Assembly: GCA_030220185.1 (NCBI GenBank)
Contig: JASPKZ010000422.1
Coordinates: forward strand, 877,001-941,000
DNA: 64,000 nucleotides
Direction of reading: 5' to 3'
Origin: Diploptera punctata
Taxonomy: Eukaryota > Arthropoda > Insecta > Blattodea > Blaberidae
Position 1 is the first letter of the stretch, and each line of letters starts with the position of its first letter. This document shows, in pieces, positions 62,216 through 64,000 of this stretch. Below the pieces are notes generated by a model. It saw only the letters and a program-made list of their open reading frames with translations. It was not told the origin of the DNA and made no database searches. Made by a program: the position numbers and the translations under genes.

Positions 62216-62537
62216 TCACCACTGTGATAAGGGTTACATCGTTTCCTCGTACGCAGCGGGTACGAATTCGATTTTCGATTGGGACAAATTTTGTAGGTAT
62301 GGTTTTCTTTGCGGGTGGGGGGGGGTCTTACTAGCCTGTAAGAAAAATGTCGGGAAAAATTAAAGCCAAAATTGTCCCGATCACAATTGTCCATTCATCC
62401 TCTCATATTCGCCTTATTTAGTATGAATGCGTGAGTGAATGGTGTCTTTTCTTAAATGATTGTGCTGTTTCCGAAATGACCCCAAATTAAGCTGAACCCT
62501 CATTCGGGGCGATCCTCCACGTCCTGGAGTGGTAAAA
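62216..62537 (+). mobile_element. S1c SINE, second copy
   Basis: 'ccactgtgataagggttaca', decayed B box 'gaattcgattttcgattggg', body 'gtaagaaaaatgtcgggaaa', then module c: 'agtatgaatgcgtgagtgaa', 'tggtgtcttttcttaaatga', 'cgatcctccacgtcctggag'. Confidence 0.7.
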
Positions 62538-62640
62538 AAAGTATGAATGTGATCCAAAGTTTAAACATTTTGCCCAGGCGGTATGGTACACTTAAAATGG
62601 AGAAACTGAATTAAAGATAGGAGAAAGATTATTATAATAA

Positions 62641-62693
<53 letters not shown>
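62641..62693. repeat. (TTA)n microsatellite
   Basis: About 17 TTA units. Confidence 0.95.
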
Positions 62694-62694
62694 G

Positions 62695-62835
62695 AATGGA
62701 TAATAATAGAATTCCGAAACAGAGTCTTTATTACAAACCACTAGGACGAAGAAATGTAGGAAGGCTCAGTAAAAGATGGACAGACCAATTCTAGCATGAG
62801 ATCGGAATATACCTTAAGGTCCTTTATGCTGATGA
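62695..62835 (+). mobile_element. LINE 3' end with (ATG)n tail
   Basis: 'NRIPKQSLYYKPLGRRNVGR' and 'LSKRWTDQF' are the terminal basic region; the end is 'ctttatgctgatgatgatga'. Confidence 0.7.
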
Positions 62836-62848
62836 TGATGATTCTTAT

Positions 62849-63207
62849 CATTATTATTATCCATCATCCATAGTAATTCTGCCCAAGGGCGGGTCTTTCA
62901 CTGCATCATAGCATTTTCATGCTACGCTTTGCAGCTTTACTAGGGAATTATAGGTGTGGGAGCTTCCCGTTGCTTTCCACACCGGTGGATGATGATAATG
63001 GTAAGGATGGTGATAATGATGATGATGGCCGGATGATTTTCGGGGACCGTTGGACCCTAAGCATCCTGACATTAATCTTACAGGTGAGGAAAACCCCCGG
63101 AAAAAAACTTACCCAGGAGCCTGTCCGGACTGGGAATCGAACCCGGGCACGCTGCGTGACAAGGCAGCACTCAATCTCGAGACCACAGCGGTGGACATTA
63201 TTATTAT
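62849..63207 (-). mobile_element. S1a SINE with 12-bp target duplication
   Basis: Element about 62861-63195, flanked by CATTATTATTAT (62849-62860; 63196-63207). The duplication lies in a TTA-repeat target, so its exact length is ambiguous. Minus strand: CCACCGCTGTGGTCTCGAGA, B box GGTTCGATTCCC, complete body and 3' module. Confidence 0.88.
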
Positions 63208-63225
63208 AGTTATTATTATTATAGA

Positions 63226-63263
<38 letters not shown>
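63198..63263. repeat. (ATT)n microsatellite
   Basis: Two ATT runs separated by 'atagtt' and 'atagat'. Confidence 0.93.
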
Positions 63264-63264
<1 letters not shown>

Positions 63265-63564
63265 AGCGAGAGAGTTGGGATGTAATTAATTTTAATGACC
63301 CGAGTGAACAGTAGATCAGACCCAGAGTTTATTGAATTTGGACGGTTGAATGTGGTGAAGCCAACAAGACGTGTTGGAACGAGAACTGCAAATCATAATA
63401 ATCACGTTATATTAACAGAACATTAACGTTATTACAGTAAAACGGTTTAAAGTACGACATGCAGACGGCAGAACATTTCCACATTACATACAATCCCTTC
63501 AGCAAAGTCAGGGTTTGTAAAATTGTCTTGCTATAGTCTCTTCACTCAGTTTACATATTTCAGA
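63264..63564. other. No gene seen
   Basis: Unassigned sequence between a microsatellite and a LINE end. Confidence 0.35.
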
Positions 63565-63870
63565 CAATTCTTCTTCTTCTTCTTCTTCTTCTTCTTCTCG
63601 AATGCAGTATTGGGTGATGATGCCCGTTCTACGACTACAAAAACTGATCTTTCCATCGGTTGAAGGGTCTTCCGAGGTCTCTTTTGCCTTTAGGGTTGAG
63701 GTGGTAAATCATCTTTGGTAAACGGGAATTTGACATTCTCTGGACGTGTTGGAACCATTTAATCTGATAATTTTGTATATGTTCAACCAATTCTCTACTA
63801 TTCCACTGCATCCTTATCTCATCACTTTTCATTCTATCCCTTAATGTTACTCCAGTCAGTGATCGGAGGT
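63565..63870 (-). pseudogene. LINE carboxy terminus with (GAA)n tail
   Basis: Minus strand: 'SDEIRMQWNSRELVEHIQNY' (63825-63770), 'KWFQHVQRMSNSRLPKMIYH' and 'GKRDLGRPFNRWKDQF' with stop at 63635; the tail is (GAA)n, plus-strand TTC at 63568-63598. Same end type as 6835-7337. Confidence 0.8.
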
Positions 63871-64000
63871 TCAGACAATTTTAGATACCATTTGTATACT
63901 TTTTTAATAACAAGACGTTACAACCAACAATGTATTTACTTAAATGCACTCTGTACTATTGTCCTATATGTAAGACGGTGAGAGGTTTTCGTTTTACCAT

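Overview
This is a gene-poor, A+T-rich eukaryotic window, most likely from a cockroach nuclear genome of the Periplaneta type. That is inferred from a tRNA-derived SINE present in many copies (an intact GGTTCGATTCC B box followed by a conserved body), which I recognise from cockroach sequence, and from a fragment of a flavobacterium-like mnmE gene, as expected from the cockroach symbiont Blattabacterium. I can support no intact host protein-coding gene. Almost every long open reading frame is a retrotransposon remnant, a SINE translation or a microsatellite.

Layout. 1-5 kb: a non-autonomous hAT element with an 8-bp target duplication, a SINE carrying a 92-bp LINE insertion, a long CA repeat and a small foldback element. 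5-10 kb: a decayed repeat-type gene, then a LINE split by a hAT element that itself holds a tRNA-Tyr-bearing foldback element. 10-20 kb: SINE, LINE and microsatellite debris and several inverted-repeat elements. 20-22.4 kb: a 740-bp compound palindrome and a CR1/Jockey-like LINE. 22.4-30 kb: mostly featureless, plus a 1.1-kb terminal-inverted-repeat element with a tRNA-like core (second copy, inverted, at 42.5-43.6 kb) and a second tRNA-Tyr foldback copy. 30-37 kb: a pile of endonuclease/reverse-transcriptase LINEs, including the two most complete ones. 38-41 kb: a hAT-like element, a SINE split by the bacterial mnmE fragment, and two SINEs with an alternative 3' module. 46-56 kb: SINEs, a LINE, nested SINE insertions and (AAT)n tracts. 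56.6-59.9 kb: two tRNA-Tyr foldback copies head to tail beside a decayed arthropod repeat gene. 60-64 kb: LINE ends and SINEs.

No pathway operates here; the content is mobile DNA at different stages of decay. The items most worth following up are: (1) the ~270-bp bacterial mnmE fragment lying inside a SINE; (2) a foldback element family carrying an intron-containing tRNA-Tyr-like sequence; (3) three palindromes that each lie about 10 bp from the same motif CCTCAACGGAA; (4) one SINE head joined to three different 3' modules; (5) a terminal-inverted-repeat element with a tRNA-like centre. Coordinates of decayed repeats are approximate to roughly 5-20 bp unless target duplications are given.
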